This document shows, one piece after another, positions 11,439 to 22,506 of a stretch of DNA of 64,000 nucleotides. The DNA lies in NCBI GenBank assembly GCA_001683735.1, contig LUGG01000001.1, positions 1,488,001-1,552,000 on the forward strand, in the 5' to 3' direction. The notes beneath the pieces are model-generated. The model was not told where the DNA came from. It made no database searches and saw nothing but the letters and a program-made list of their open reading frames with translations. The position numbers and the translations under genes were made by a program. The stretch is from Grifola frondosa (lineage: Eukaryota; Basidiomycota; Agaricomycetes; Polyporales; Grifolaceae). Numbering within the stretch: position 1 is the stretch's first letter; each line of letters starts with the position of its first letter.

Positions 11439-12100
11439 ATGGAGCTCACCCTCTCGAAAAACTCACCAGTGAACACTGTGCTCTACGACGCTCGGGGGCA
11501 GCCACAATACCGCATCTCCACCCCATTTGCATTCTCGGGCCAAACGACCACGATCTATCGCGTTACGGGTCATTGCCCCGGTCCCGTCGATTACAACCAC
11601 AAGACGCCGTACTCCGGGGAGGAAGAGCTGGCGAGGATACACTGGCGATCCTTTGGCCGTATGACAACGCTGGAGTATAACGGGCAGAGTGTCGAGTTTC
11701 ATAGTTTTCTGCCGTCGCAGACAAGATGGTTCAAACAGTAAGTCGCCTTGGGTTGGGACCGGCCTGTCGTTGACGCACTGGGACACCACGCAGTACCCGG
11801 CGCAAGCTGACTGGTCCAGACAACCGCACGTATGACTGGCACATGAAGAGCGCGTGCTACGTAAGTCTCTCGTCGCGGCATCTCGCCGCACAGATGAGTT
11901 CATCAGTTTCATCTCCAGCTCGATTTCACGGACGGATCGGGATCGACGGTCCCCATTGCGCGCATGCACCCGTCCAGCTTTTGGAAGAGCAAGAAGGCCC
12001 AGCTCGAGATATCCCCCGCCGGGATGGACATGGTGGACCTCATCGTGATCACGTTTGTGTATGTGCAGAAGAAGCAGGAGGACAGCCAGCGCAGTGCCAG
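11068..12100. repeat. direct duplication, left copy (DUF6593 C locus)
   Basis: From the segment CGGGACCGTTATAAAGAGAA (about 11076) to the end of the conserved coding region, this block reappears in the same orientation at about 26398-27430, including the 5' flank, both introns and three exons. Similarity stops on the left near 11068 and on the right within the tail of exon 3. The two copies flank the AT-rich island. Confidence 0.85.
11388..11394 (+). promoter_or_regulatory. TATA-like box of DUF6593 copy C
   Basis: TATATAT lies about 45-50 bp before the copy C start codon. The same motif is kept in the duplicate before copy D. Confidence 0.45.
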
Positions 12101-12143
12101 CGGCAGTGCGAGTGCCAACGCCACTAATGCTAGGGCAAGGTGA
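11439..12143 (+). CDS. DUF6593-domain protein, copy C
   Basis: An intact three-exon gene of about 196 residues: exons 11439-11737, 11794-11860 and 11919-12143. It starts MELTLSKNSPVNTVLYD, continues QPQYRISTPFAFSGQTT, IYRVTGHCPGPVDYNH, SGEEELARIHW and LEYNGQSVEFHSFLPS, then KLTGPDNRTYDWHMKSACY and LEISPAGMDMVDLIVITF, and ends in an Asn/Ser/Ala-rich tail. It is a DUF6593 family member of unknown function with no secretion signal. It lies in the first of two direct duplicated blocks. Its partner is copy D at 26765, with about 8 differences in the first 100 residues, including R/Q, S/F, C/R and R/H. The AT-rich island begins immediately after its stop. Confidence 0.85.
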
Positions 12144-12655
12144 ATTTGCCAGAAGACTTCAATTTACCAGTAATCGACAGAACGTGCCCAACATTATCTA
12201 TGTAATCAACCGTAATTTACAATTTGGTAAATAACAGTATATTACGATGTCAAGTAGCATGTTATCAGCGAAAATGATGAGAAATAATATCTTTGCTTAA
12301 ATTTGTGACAGTTATAATATAGACAAGTGTACACCTGATGTGCAGCTACTTAATACAAAAATCAGTAATTTAGCTCTGAGAGAAATGGATTGGTCATTAG
12401 TCAGTCAGTACCTCAGTTGTTTGAGATAACAAACTTAATATATTCATTTCAGTAGATGTTAGTCTTTGATTTGTTAAAACTTTGAATTTGAACTCAAGCC
12501 TTGTTGATCCTGAAAAAATCAATCAAGACTCTTAAGCTCTTCAGACAAATGTTGTATAAAACAGTATATTTCAGATTGTAGATACAACAGTATGTAACTA
12601 TTTAGTAATAATCAGTTATGTACTCAAGATGTTTCATGCATCTAGGAATGCATCA
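12144..12655. other. AT-rich island, left margin
   Basis: AT-rich sequence between the copy C stop and the left inverted-repeat segment. No frame, repeat partner or gene was recognised. Confidence 0.6.
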
Positions 12656-12856
12656 GCAAAACTCGAATTGTTCTTTATTATACTTTCAGTTACTTTTTGC
12701 TACTGAAAATCCTCTTTCAAGAAAATTTAGAAGAAAAAAGAAAAAAAAAGTGAGCCCTTCCTTTTTTTATTTATTTAAAAAGTGTTAAAAAAAGGCAAAT
12801 TTTCACATTGATAAAAAGGAAAAGAACTAATAAGAGCCCAAAGAGTAGCAAGAAAA
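12656..12856. repeat. island-edge inverted repeat, left copy
   Basis: This segment matches the reverse complement of 26262-26398. Shared landmarks are TTTATTATACTTTCAGTTAC, TTTTTGCTAC, AAAAAGTGT, AAAGAACYRATAAGAGCCCA and a short frame beginning RRKRTxKSPK. The left copy carries about 75 extra bases between TTGCTAC and AAAAAGTGTT. It could be the two ends of one large element or two opposed copies of a smaller unknown transposon. Confidence 0.6.
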
Positions 12857-13309
12857 ATTTGAGTTTTGCTGATGTAACTTTCAATCATAGAAAAGCTCCC
12901 TATCTCCCTTCAGCTGAGGCATCCTTTATATACTTAATTAGTATGTGGAAAAATCAGAATAATAGGGAATATTCAGTCTTATTGAGCATGAATAGAAAAT
13001 GGAAAACAATATAATTTAAATAACAAACATGAACAATAGAGTATTCTTATCACAATAAGACATAAATCAAAAATAATAACATCAAATGATAATGAAAATT
13101 TAAACAATAAATCAGAAACAATACTACCAAAGAACAATAAAAATAGACAATGAATATTTTTAGTACAATAGTCTTTTCACAATCAAAAAATGTATTCATT
13201 GCAGTTTATAAAAATACAAGGACCGGTGTTACCTTCGGTTGTTGATCGTGTGAGGTGGATGAGCAAATAAGTTATGGTAGTAAATACAATATTATTGTAG
13301 TAATAAGTT
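12857..13309. other. AT-rich island, no gene recognised
   Basis: Up to about 13190 the sequence is AT-rich and CpG-poor with no recognised feature. From about 13200 composition shifts toward that of the Helitron segment, and the terminal sequences of that element may lie here. Confidence 0.5.
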
Positions 13310-15170
13310 TCAATAGACAACATTTTCTGTAGTATTGTTTGTGTTTTCGGAGGGGAATAAGATATGGCATGATAGACGGTTGCGGACTCGAGATAACGCA
13401 GTGTACAATTGACCGTGAGCAAAGACTGAGGTACGAAGGTCGAGTATGGTGCAATCGAGAGTGAGTCCTTGGCAACCGTGAAATGTGGTTGCGTATGCGA
13501 GGCAAAGAGGGAACTGATGGCGATAGACTGTCCAACTCGAGTGCGGAGGAGTAAATGTGAATGTAATACGTGGAATGCAAAATGTTTCCGCAGTAGAGAG
13601 ATGGCCGACATTATGGAGAACACAGACTTCGACAAATTGTTGGTGTAGAGCGTGAACGACAACGTGGCTGTTGCATACTAAGCCTTTTTCTACGGAAAGG
13701 TTGCGCTGTATGGTGCAGATGGCACCGACCTTGAGATGAAGAAAATGAGGTGGTACGCCGTGATACTCGAGAGTTGCTAGGTAATTGGGTGTGGCGTCGA
13801 GAGTATGGATGGGTTGGTCTTCGTTTTCTTTGAGTGAGTCAGAACTGTAGTATGTTACTATTGGGAGAGGAAGGTGAGAGTAGTTATTGAAGAAACAAAA
13901 ATTGCATACTGGTATCCCCAGGAAGTCGGTCGAGCATGATGTCATTGAATTCGTCAACGAAGATGTTCTTTGGAGTGAGGAATGCACGTTGTAAGCAGAG
14001 GTCTGGTTCGGAAAGTATGTGAGGTGGGAAAAGGAAATCGACAGCTTCGTGGAGTGTAGAGACACTGGAAAGGAGATTGAGAGAGGTGTGATTGTGATTA
14101 TAGTCTTCTCCAATGAAATCAACGAAGGCGGTGTAATCGGGGTCTTGTGCGCTGCGAATGGGTAAGGTGAGAGATGTGATTTTGAATGTATTCCAAAGGT
14201 AAGATGACTTGATGGAGACATCAACAGTTGCTGATGGTCCGGAGCCAGAGATTACAGGTGCTACTTGGCGAAAGTCGCTGAGGCCGATGAAGGGGATTCC
14301 TCCGAAAGGGCGAGAAGAGTGTTTGATTTCGGCACAGAGATGATGTACAGCTTCAAATACAGCTTTGTTTACCATGGGTAGCTCATCCCAAATTATGAGA
14401 GCAGTACTATCAATGAGCTGTGCACGTGCAGAGTGAAGAGGGATGAGAGAGTGCAAGCCGATGTTGTTCTGAAGAGAGTATAAGAAGTGGTAATAGTGTT
14501 GCAAACATGATAACTAACATCTGATACAGGAATGCCAAACATGAAGTGTGCAGTGCATGCGCGTTCATATAGCATGGTGGCGAGTGCGCTGGTACCAACG
14601 ATAAGTGTGATTTGCTCGGCACTGCGAAGACGTGGTTGTTCGAAGCAAATGATGGAGCTTTCCGACATACAGATTAACCATACGAAGGTCATCAGTAATT
14701 GCTTGAATTATTGTGCTTGATATATTGAATTGATGTGCACAATTTTCACGTGCACGTTCATCGTATAGGAACCAATGGATAGAATGATTTGGCAAAGCAG
14801 CATCTCGAAGAAGGTGATATGTCCGTCCAGTAATAGAAATTGCAGGAGGTCCATGAGAGCTGACGGGAAATTCTGTAAATCCTCCAGATACTCCGATACC
14901 TGCAAAGCTAAAAAGATTATTGATAGATCGGGATTGATTTGACAATGTTGCACTATATCGCGGATCATCCAAAAGATGTTGCATGCATGACAGAAATGGT
15001 TTCAGAGGAAGGAGCTTTCGTTGACCTTTTGCACAACAAAAACTGTCACTCTCTATGGAAAGAAGCATTGCGCCACATACGGAACATTGACGATTCCAAG
15101 TGGGTGGATGAAAGACCAGTGGATTGTTTGCTAATGATTCCCACCATGTAGGATGAACAATTGTTCGTTG
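13310..15170 (-). mobile_element. Helitron transposon: Helitron-like N region plus PIF1-type helicase
   Basis: Read on the minus strand. A zinc-knuckle-like start (CxxCxAM ... CCAKGQRKLLPLKPFL, about 15080-15000) is followed by the Helitron-like N region (INNLFSFAGIGVSGGFTEF, HGPPAISITGRTYHLL, IHWFLYDERAREN, about 14940-14730). The PIF1/RecD-like helicase follows: Walker B ALIIWDELPMVN (about 14410-14375), PFGGIPFIGLSDFRQVAPVI (about 14320-14260), and the C-terminal motifs ATTFHGCQGLTLDCTILDLR and FAHGQLYTALSRVR (about 13480-13350). Helitrons transpose by rolling-circle replication and encode Rep plus helicase in one protein. Neither the Rep HUH motif nor a Walker A was found in the frames here, so this copy is truncated or broken. 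Frames shift several times (about 14500, 13890), in part through introns. CpG is abundant, unlike the rest of the island, which suggests a younger insertion. Confidence 0.75.
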
Positions 15171-15535
15171 TCAAAGACGTGCAGCTTTTCATCGCTGTGC
15201 TTCACGTTCCAGATGTATCTGTCATGAAGTGGGATCCTCTGGGTTCTTCCGAACCTGCTCTCGAGCAAGACGTTTCCATTCCCCATCCATGTTACATGTA
15301 TATACAGTATTGTTCTCTCTTGATAGACGTTTCCGCTTTGCATCACGCACGCGAAGTTCATCGGCAGTATCCCCTTGCTTCCGTCATTTGCAGTGCGTGT
15401 TTTTGGTTTGCTCGCTAGACATTTTGTAATGCAGTTGATACTTCTTTCGCCATGATGGTGATACCATGAAAACACAGACATACATTTGCATACAATAGCA
15501 AGCATACACGAAGAAATATCAAAACCTATCAATAA

Positions 15536-17324
15536 TCACACATCCTCCACTACGTCCTTACTCGTATCAACTTCTTTGGTGAACCCGTCGTCATCATCAT
15601 TGCACACATCCGCAGCCTCAGAAACAACTGCCCTCTTTTTTACTGCCAAGCTATCCTTCTTTGACTGTAAATGCTTCCGTTTCATTTGCGACAGCTCTTC
15701 TTCAACATCATCTTCATCAGGCTTCGAACCGGACGCCCTTGTTGTTGTTGCTGTAATCTTCTTCGATGAACATCCAGCAGCGCGCATAGTGGAGCCACTC
15801 CAAGTAGGCAATGCCCCGCTAGAATATTCAAAAATCGTAAGACAGAGATGGCCATCATCAAAATCACCCAGCTCTCCCATCACAGAGATTGGCATCGTCG
15901 GAGATGGCACGACAGTCTTCATGAACTGCGGATTGTCACCAGGAAACACATATGAAAAGCCGGACATACGTCCACATCCCGGTAGTGACGTATTGAGAGA
16001 TATCGAGTTGGAAATGCTTTATATCGAAGTCGATGTTGTCGATGGTATGGCTCACCCGACCACTTGCAAAGACGACTGTAGGCAGCTGCACTTTCTTCGA
16101 CAACAGGATAAGAGGCTAAAAGCAACAGTTAATAACTCAACATTATACATCACAAAATGTCACTTACACCGCACTGTTACAATTCAACCACAACACTATC
16201 CTCATTACTCTCCAAACTAGTGTTTGTCACAGCTTAGTCACACCTGTTTCAGCTTTTTAAATATTCTGATGTGATTTTTACAGATAATGACATGATTTTA
16301 ATTGAAATCAATAGCTAAGATGTATATGTATTTGAATGTAATACAATCATTTGCATAATTATTCTTAGTATGTTTCAATTTCAGTTACATTGGTAAAAAA
16401 AGCTGACTAAAAAGTCGGACTTTGCAATCAGCTTTTTGACCATATCTCAATCCATACAATGTATAACATTTTGATCTTTGGCAGACATATGCCACTATAT
16501 CTCAGCTACAAAATAAATGCAAGATCACTGTGATATCTGAAAAATTCCACAAGTTATGAGTCTATATCATTTAGGCCTGACTTAGCTGCAGCAACACTAC
16601 TCCAAACCGGAGTCCAACTCCTCTGAAACATGTCCTCTACTCATCAGAAACAACCTCGAGACACACCACATTGCTCATCATGCAATGCAATTGTTGCTGC
16701 AAGGTAGTATAGCCCCTCAGCAGGAGGAGCATCACCACATCGTGTAAACAGAGAGAGATGTCCAAAGATATCGTTCTGATTGTCATCCACATCAACAGGA
16801 ATTGAAACGTCGTAGAGCCAAGGACCTCTCCCCGAAGATCCCAAGCATCCGTTGCGAAGATAAAGACTGCCTGATAAGACGGCGGTAGTCGCCATGAAGA
16901 AGTGATGGATGTCAAAAGGAAAGAACCACAGAGAAGACGGAGTGGATAATGCGGAGACACATAGGAGACAAATGACGATTGCTGTCAAAAGAAGTGGTGC
17001 TCACCAGTACATCATACCCAACCACTGACGTCGGAGAGCCACCTTTCCCAATCCTACAAAGAACATCACGAACCCACGACATGAAGGAATCCAAGACATC
17101 AAGAGAATATAGAGAGCATATCAAACAATAGCAGATGCACAGTTATCAAACGAAAGATAACAGAAACACAGCAGTCCAAAAACATACCAATGAACACCAG
17201 AAAGAGCAAGTCGTGAGAGAGGTGCAACGATTTTAGGCACTGGAAGGAAAATAGGAGTCACACACGGACGATGGACACCGGGAAGATTATATTCTCTTGA
17301 TAAACAATAACCATGTTCCAACAA
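15536..17324 (-). CDS. OB-fold-like protein of the Helitron segment, interrupted by a MITE
   Basis: Tentative model on the minus strand. The 3' part (about 16095-15536) reads KKVQLPTVVFASGRVSHTI, FDIKHFQLDISQYVT, FPGDNPQFMKTVVPSPT, GELGDFDDGHLCLTIFEY, then an acidic/basic tail with SKKITATTTRASGSKPDEDD ending at 15536. The 5' part (about 17324-16640) includes PVPKIVAPLSRLALSGVHW, FMSWVRDVLCRIGKGGSP and WLYDVSIPVDVDDNQND followed by GLYYLAATIALHDEQCGV. The beta-strand-rich pattern with GRVSHTI suggests a single-strand DNA-binding OB fold, as carried by some Helitrons (RPA-like). That assignment is inference. The MITE at 16218-16599 lies between the two parts, either in an intron or disrupting the gene. 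Splice sites were not all resolved. Confidence 0.4.
16218..16599 (+). mobile_element. hAT-type MITE, copy 1 (382 bp)
   Basis: It starts TAGTGTTTGTCAC and ends GCAGCAACACTA, giving short terminal inverted repeats (TAGTGTT/CAACACTA). It is flanked on both sides by a perfect 8-bp duplication CTCCAAAC (16210-16217 and 16600-16607). An 8-bp target duplication and TIRs of this type indicate a hAT-superfamily non-autonomous element. It has no coding capacity. Confidence 0.85.
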
Positions 17325-20097
17325 TAATCACTTGTTACTGTGCATAATCTTAGTCTTCAAGCATCACATTTTCTTGTATCATGTAAATTTATATTATGTA
17401 AATTTATATTATTTGGCTCTTTTTAAAAATTAAAAAAATTAAAAAAGAAAAATTATACTTCAAGAACTTGAACAAATGAACTTATAGAAGAAGTGAAATT
17501 GTAACTCTCTTCCAAAATTTCTCCTTAATGTTTCAACCTCATGTGCTTGCCCCTCACATTATGTGCTTTGGACTTCACTTTGCCTGTATTTTCTATTAAT
17601 CAACATGCAAGTATGTTATCCATTTGAAAAGCAACTAACTTGCCTGTAAAATCCAATATTTGAGCTACTGATGCATCACTTGCAAGTCACAATAGTATGT
17701 TACTATTCAGGTGCTATATTTACAAATAATGTTTAAATAGATTAAACTTATAATTACTGCTTGATCAGCCTTGAGACTGACATACTTGCATGTCTACATG
17801 CATCATATGATTTGCATCTGCAAGGTCATAAACTCAGCAGAAAAAGACCTGTCTGACCACTGTAAGTAAAAAATTCTACCTTAACAGTTGTAAGGTTAAA
17901 CATACTTGTTCCACCATATAAGCAGATCCTTGACATGTTTCTCTCAGTGACATTTTATAAAAGTGATATAGTTGAAGACCTCTGAATGGTTGTTTAAAAC
18001 TTTGAGGGATGTCAGTGCAAAATGTAGCTAAACTTCATGTCAGTGATTTACAATGAACCATTGTTGTCAACTTATCTAAACAGCCATATAAGCAATGATG
18101 CATGATATAACATGCCACAAGCCAATGAGGGTTGCAGTTGGTGCCCATGTGCCATATTGAGATCTGCAGTGCAACTTGTATGGTGGTGGTTCAGGTTTGA
18201 TTCTTATGATTATTCAAAGCCTCCTGATCATCAGATGCAGGGTCCCAAACTGTCACAAATGTAGAAAAAGTGAAGATAAGCTTAAATTGGTGCTGTTAGT
18301 TATCAGAACTGTATATACACAATTTGCTCACTTTCACCAATAATTGACTGTAAAAAAGATTCTTTTTCAAGTTGGCTGGATCACACTTATATAATTTTCA
18401 CATAGAGAAACATCAATTAAGACTGCACTATTACATATCAATTCTAATTGCTATTTGAATTCTTTTCATGATCCTGTAAGGAAGATGGAATTAGTTTTGT
18501 ATGAGTCCTGAACCATATAATACTTACTTTAGTTCTTTATAGTCTCATTCAGCAGGAAGCAGAAGACGTCCCATAGCAGAAGAAGTAAATCTGCACCCTT
18601 TCTTCTCTGTTGGAGTGAGCTGTGGAGTGATTGCAGTTACATATATCTGATCAAGCCATTCAATTATATGTGTCTTAAAAGATTTACATCTGAAGATCAC
18701 TTACAATTAGTGTTAAACTGGAGCTACAGGGATTCAAGTCATTTGAGCATGCTATAAGAATGCAGCATAACATACCTTTTTGTGAATCATAAATTATTTC
18801 TTCAGGCTTGGTAATTTTGAGCTGATGAGTAAGGATTGGGAGAAATTTTACAAATATGTTATGCCCTCTCAAATTTTGCAATGAGATCATTCAATTAGAG
18901 CTCAAAGACAGATCAGCAAGATAAATATCAAATCAGCTAACTAAATAATGCACTTTGGGTGATTCAAATCTGTTCCATGTCTGTTAGCTACTTCAATAGC
19001 ATGTCAGTTTGACTCCACAGTAGCTTGAAAACAAACTCCATATCAATTACTTGATCTTTGTACATACTATCAAGCTTATAAAAATTGCTAACATATAATT
19101 AAACCTCAGTGTTCATTCATGTCAACAATCTATACTGTAACACTATAATGGCTTATTTATAATGTACAATAGATGGATTGATAATCAATAGTTTGGATGA
19201 GGAGTTAAGCGCTTCACATAGACAGATGTCCAACCTCCTGCCTTTTTGGGATATATCAGATTTATAATCACATATGTTTGCTCCTTTCACAACATATGTT
19301 ATAGCATCACACTGACTTTCAAAAAACATTTGATATGTGTTATATCATATTTTATCATGCGGAACATTTGTTTTGTGATTAAAGGCATGACAAAGATCAT
19401 GTGCATCTGATATATGTTTTATCTCTGTATGTTTTTCTCAGCCACTTAATAAGAAAAGTAAGAACCTCACGCACAAAATTTTCTTACTGAGTAAGAACAG
19501 AGTTGTTATGTGGTTGTATTGGACCATAACCCTAACCTCGAAATTTCATTCCCACGGATACAAATTTTTGTAGTGAAAAAACTTTCCCATGAGTAATGAA
19601 ATGAAAAGTGTGTTTCAAGATTTGGCTGGAGACCTCACCTATAAGAATGATTAATTCATTCCTCATCAATTGTAATGATTCCAAAAACTTATGTGAATAG
19701 AGAAAGTGCAGGACTTGCATGAATTGCTAGGAAGAAGAAATCCACAGCCCGGAAGTCCATCACTGGGAAAGATGCTTATGTTAAGGATGGTTGGGGAAAG
19801 AAGCATGAGGCAGCTGAAGCAATCTGGGTAGGAAAAAAGAGTGATGAGCCTATGATGCATAAGAGGAGATGTCTAAGCAATGACACCAAATAGCATTGGG
19901 ACTTGATTGATGTACATGTAATATCTGAAATTTGGCTAATACACTGTCAATATATTCATGACTCCATTTCATATACTGTCATTCCTTATGAAATAATGCT
20001 CCATGCACAATATTATCTTTATTGCTTTTGACACCACTTTTGATGCCAATTTTGACATTCACCTATGCATTTCTTTGTATCCTATTTTGGGGGTTTA
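17325..20097. other. AT-rich, CpG-depleted sequence without recognised genes
   Basis: No frame longer than about 70 codons and no family pattern. CpG is absent from 17401 to 18566 while TpG and CpA are common. A segment around 19690-19890 has a slightly richer, possibly once-coding plus-strand frame (RKKKSTARKSITGKDAYV...), whose origin I cannot name. This is probably eroded transposon DNA. Confidence 0.6.
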
Positions 20098-21646
20098 CAG
20101 TAGTCCATAAAAGTGTTAACATGTTGGCAACAGTCTTATTGTTTTGCATGTATCTCTGGAACTACAAAGGCTAGCATGATAAATCCTGTAGTGTTTGAAA
20201 GATATTTTTTCTGACTTTCAGACATACTAACTTGCATCACATAATATTAAGAATTGACTGAGATATATATAATTCTTTGAAGAAAACTCATGTCAATGCT
20301 TTTGTGGTCAACAATCTGAAATGCAGGAAACATATATTCTTGTATTTGATATATCCTCTCTTTGCCCTCAACACCTCTTTGACCTTTTTAGGCATACTGG
20401 TAATTATGTTCTGATAAACAGAAGTGTCAATTGTCTCCCATTTCTCCTGCACCCTCTCCCACAACTTATTGATTTCTTTAAGTGGCTCTTTATACTCTGC
20501 CAGTCTTTTTTGAGATAACTTCAGGGGTGGTCTATAGGTTTATGATTTGAGAAACATTTAGGCCACACTATAGTCTTAATTTCATAGGTCTGAAACCAAT
20601 TTTTAGCCCTTTTAGTGGTGTGCTTCAGATTATTGTCTTATTGATTCACTATATTCTCCATAGTTTTACCTCAATACTTTATGCTATTTTGAAGTTTCTC
20701 CTGTAAAATGTTGTCTGAACGTAGGCATCCTTTCATCAATATTGCATGCAGAGCCCACATTGTTATGATCCATACACCTTCACATTGTCCAAGTTTCCTC
20801 CTTCAAACTTGAGAGCACCTTTTACTGATTTCTTACTAAGTGTTTCTCCTGACTTTTTTCATATCCATTTTCTTTTATCTGACCTCAGACAATTGATTTT
20901 AATGTTATCAGACTATAAAACCCTTTTTCTGTCCTCCAAGGTCCAGTACTAATGGCTAACAGTAAAGTCTAGTCTTTCTCTCCTATGACATTGGGAGAGA
21001 ACTGCACATTACACTTCACTATGACCTTAAACCAGCCTTTCTCAACTCTCTGCAAATTGTTTTAAAAGCAATAGGCTCTTTTATGACATCTTAAACTTAT
21101 TTGGTCACAATCACAGCAGTATTAACCTTTTTAAGATCAAAAAGGTGAATAGCATGTTGAATGATAACAGGAGTAAGCTTAGTAGAATGACCTCAAAAGG
21201 CTTTGAAAAGGCCAGGACACAGTTTAGAATATATTTTGCTCTCTGTAGAGTAGTAAACACTAGTAGCATGAGAGATCTGCCTTATGAATTGACCCAAATC
21301 TATCAGAAAAAATATACTCAGTTTTAGCAGCAGAAAGAGATTTTATGATAATTATAGTTGAGTTTAACTGTATGTTTATATTTATTTAGATCGAAAAGTT
21401 AAAAAATAATACATGACTTATTTTTCAGACTACAGCACAGATATTATTCAGCTAAGATGCTTTTCTGCATTTCAGATTGTCAGCCACAAAAGCATTAACA
21501 TGAGTTACCTTCAAAGAATCATTTATATCTCAATCAATTCTTAATATTATGTTATACAAATTTATCATGCTAGCCTTTGTAGTTTCAAAGATACAAGCAA
21601 AACAATAAAACTGTTGCCAATATGTTAATACTTTTGTGGGCTACTA
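20098..21646 (-). mobile_element. decayed Tc1/mariner element with long terminal inverted repeats
   Basis: The left end (CAGTAGTCCATAAAAGTGTT, after a TA) matches the reverse complement of the right end (21646 leftward: AGTAGCCCACAAAAGTATTA). The two arms stay alignable inward to about 20329 and 21470 (AATGCTTTTGTGG ... CAATCTGAAATGCAG). The left arm holds about 50 extra bases. The body encodes a broken Tc1 transposase on the minus strand. Total length of about 1.55 kb is normal for Tc1. The right flanking TA is changed to TC. Confidence 0.8.
20335..20960 (-). pseudogene. Tc1-type transposase remnant (DDE domain)
   Basis: Reading the minus strand through frameshifts and stops gives Tc1 landmarks in order: SDNIKINCLRSDKRKWIWKK followed by SGETL (about 20930-20850), KGALKFEGGNLDNVKVYGS (about 20830-20770), a degenerate KAKNWF-like stretch, LWERVQEKWETIDTSVYQN (about 20465-20410), and SMPKKVKEVLRAKRGY (about 20395-20350). 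These match the catalytic core and C-terminus of Tc1/mariner transposases that cut and paste DNA at TA sites. Stops interrupt every block (for example after VYGS), so it cannot make an active enzyme. The helix-turn-helix N-terminus is not recognisable. Confidence 0.75.
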
Positions 21647-22110
21647 TCTCCTGTTGATTCTCTCTCACTCAAAATGACTATCTAGAATTGCCTTGAGTGG
21701 TGTGCTTACCACTTGAGGCATGAATTGATTTCATGATCTTTTTCAGTATAAATATAAAAATTACAACTAGAACATATCTGAAAGTATTATTTTATTTGTT
21801 TCTGAGTAAGATTGTCAGAACACATTTTGAATACTAACATGCATGCATGCCATATCTACAGCTCCCCAACTCTGTTCATGATTACAGTTATCTGAACATG
21901 AGCTAGCCAGAGACTTTACCTGTCACATGCACTATCAGGATCAGCTTTTCTAATCAGGCCAAGACCTTCTTGCATCACAAAGTATTCTCATGTTGAGCAC
22001 ATGTGCACATCATGCATTGCGTGATTTACTGAGTGAGACTGTCAGGATAACCTGATCAGACAGTCCAATCTCACCAGATCTGCATAAAGACTGCATCATT
22101 CAACATCAAA
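21647..22110. other. AT-rich island, no gene recognised
   Basis: CpG-poor sequence between the Tc1 element and MITE copy 2. Repeated short motifs such as ATGCATGCATGC (about 21839-21850) occur, but no structure was resolved. Confidence 0.5.
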
Positions 22111-22118
22111 ACTTTTCT

Positions 22119-22498
22119 TAGTATTGCTGTAGCTAAGTCAAATATAACTCATAACTTGTGCAGTTTTTCAGATATCACAGTAATCTTATATTAATTTTGT
22201 AGCCTAGATATAATGACATAAGCATGTGAAAGGTCAAAATCTTATACTTTGTATTGATGGAGATATGGCCAAAAAGCTGATTACAAAGTCCGACTTTTTA
22301 GTCAGCTTTTTTTAATTATCAATGTAACTAAAATTGAAACATATTAAAGATAATTATGCAAATGGTTGTGATTGTGTACATTTGAATACATATAAATCTT
22401 AGCTATTAATTTCAATTAAGATCATGTCATTATCTGCAAAATTCAAGTCAGAATACCTAAAAAGCTGAAACAGATGTCACTAAGCCATGACAACACTA
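22119..22498 (-). mobile_element. hAT-type MITE, copy 2 (380 bp, inverted)
   Basis: Reverse-oriented relative of copy 1: it begins TAGTATTGCTGTAGCTAAG and ends GACAACACTA. Flanking octamers are ACTTTTCT (22111-22118) and ACCTTTCT (22499-22506), identical except for one T/C change. Internal landmarks shared with copies 1 and 3 are the AGCTGA ... AAGTCGGACTTT-type palindromic region and CAGCTTTTTA. Confidence 0.8.
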
Positions 22499-22506
22499 AC
22501 CTTTCT

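Noticed and set aside
13183..15532. A CRISPR array or viral gene cluster in the island.
   Set aside because: No regular spaced repeats. The helicase motifs are those of Helitron/PIF1, not viral helicases.
15486..16220. A 244-codon plus-strand frame in the island.
   Set aside because: It overlaps the OB-fold-like segments on the minus strand, which carry the more convincing pattern. It ends at the MITE boundary and shows no domain.
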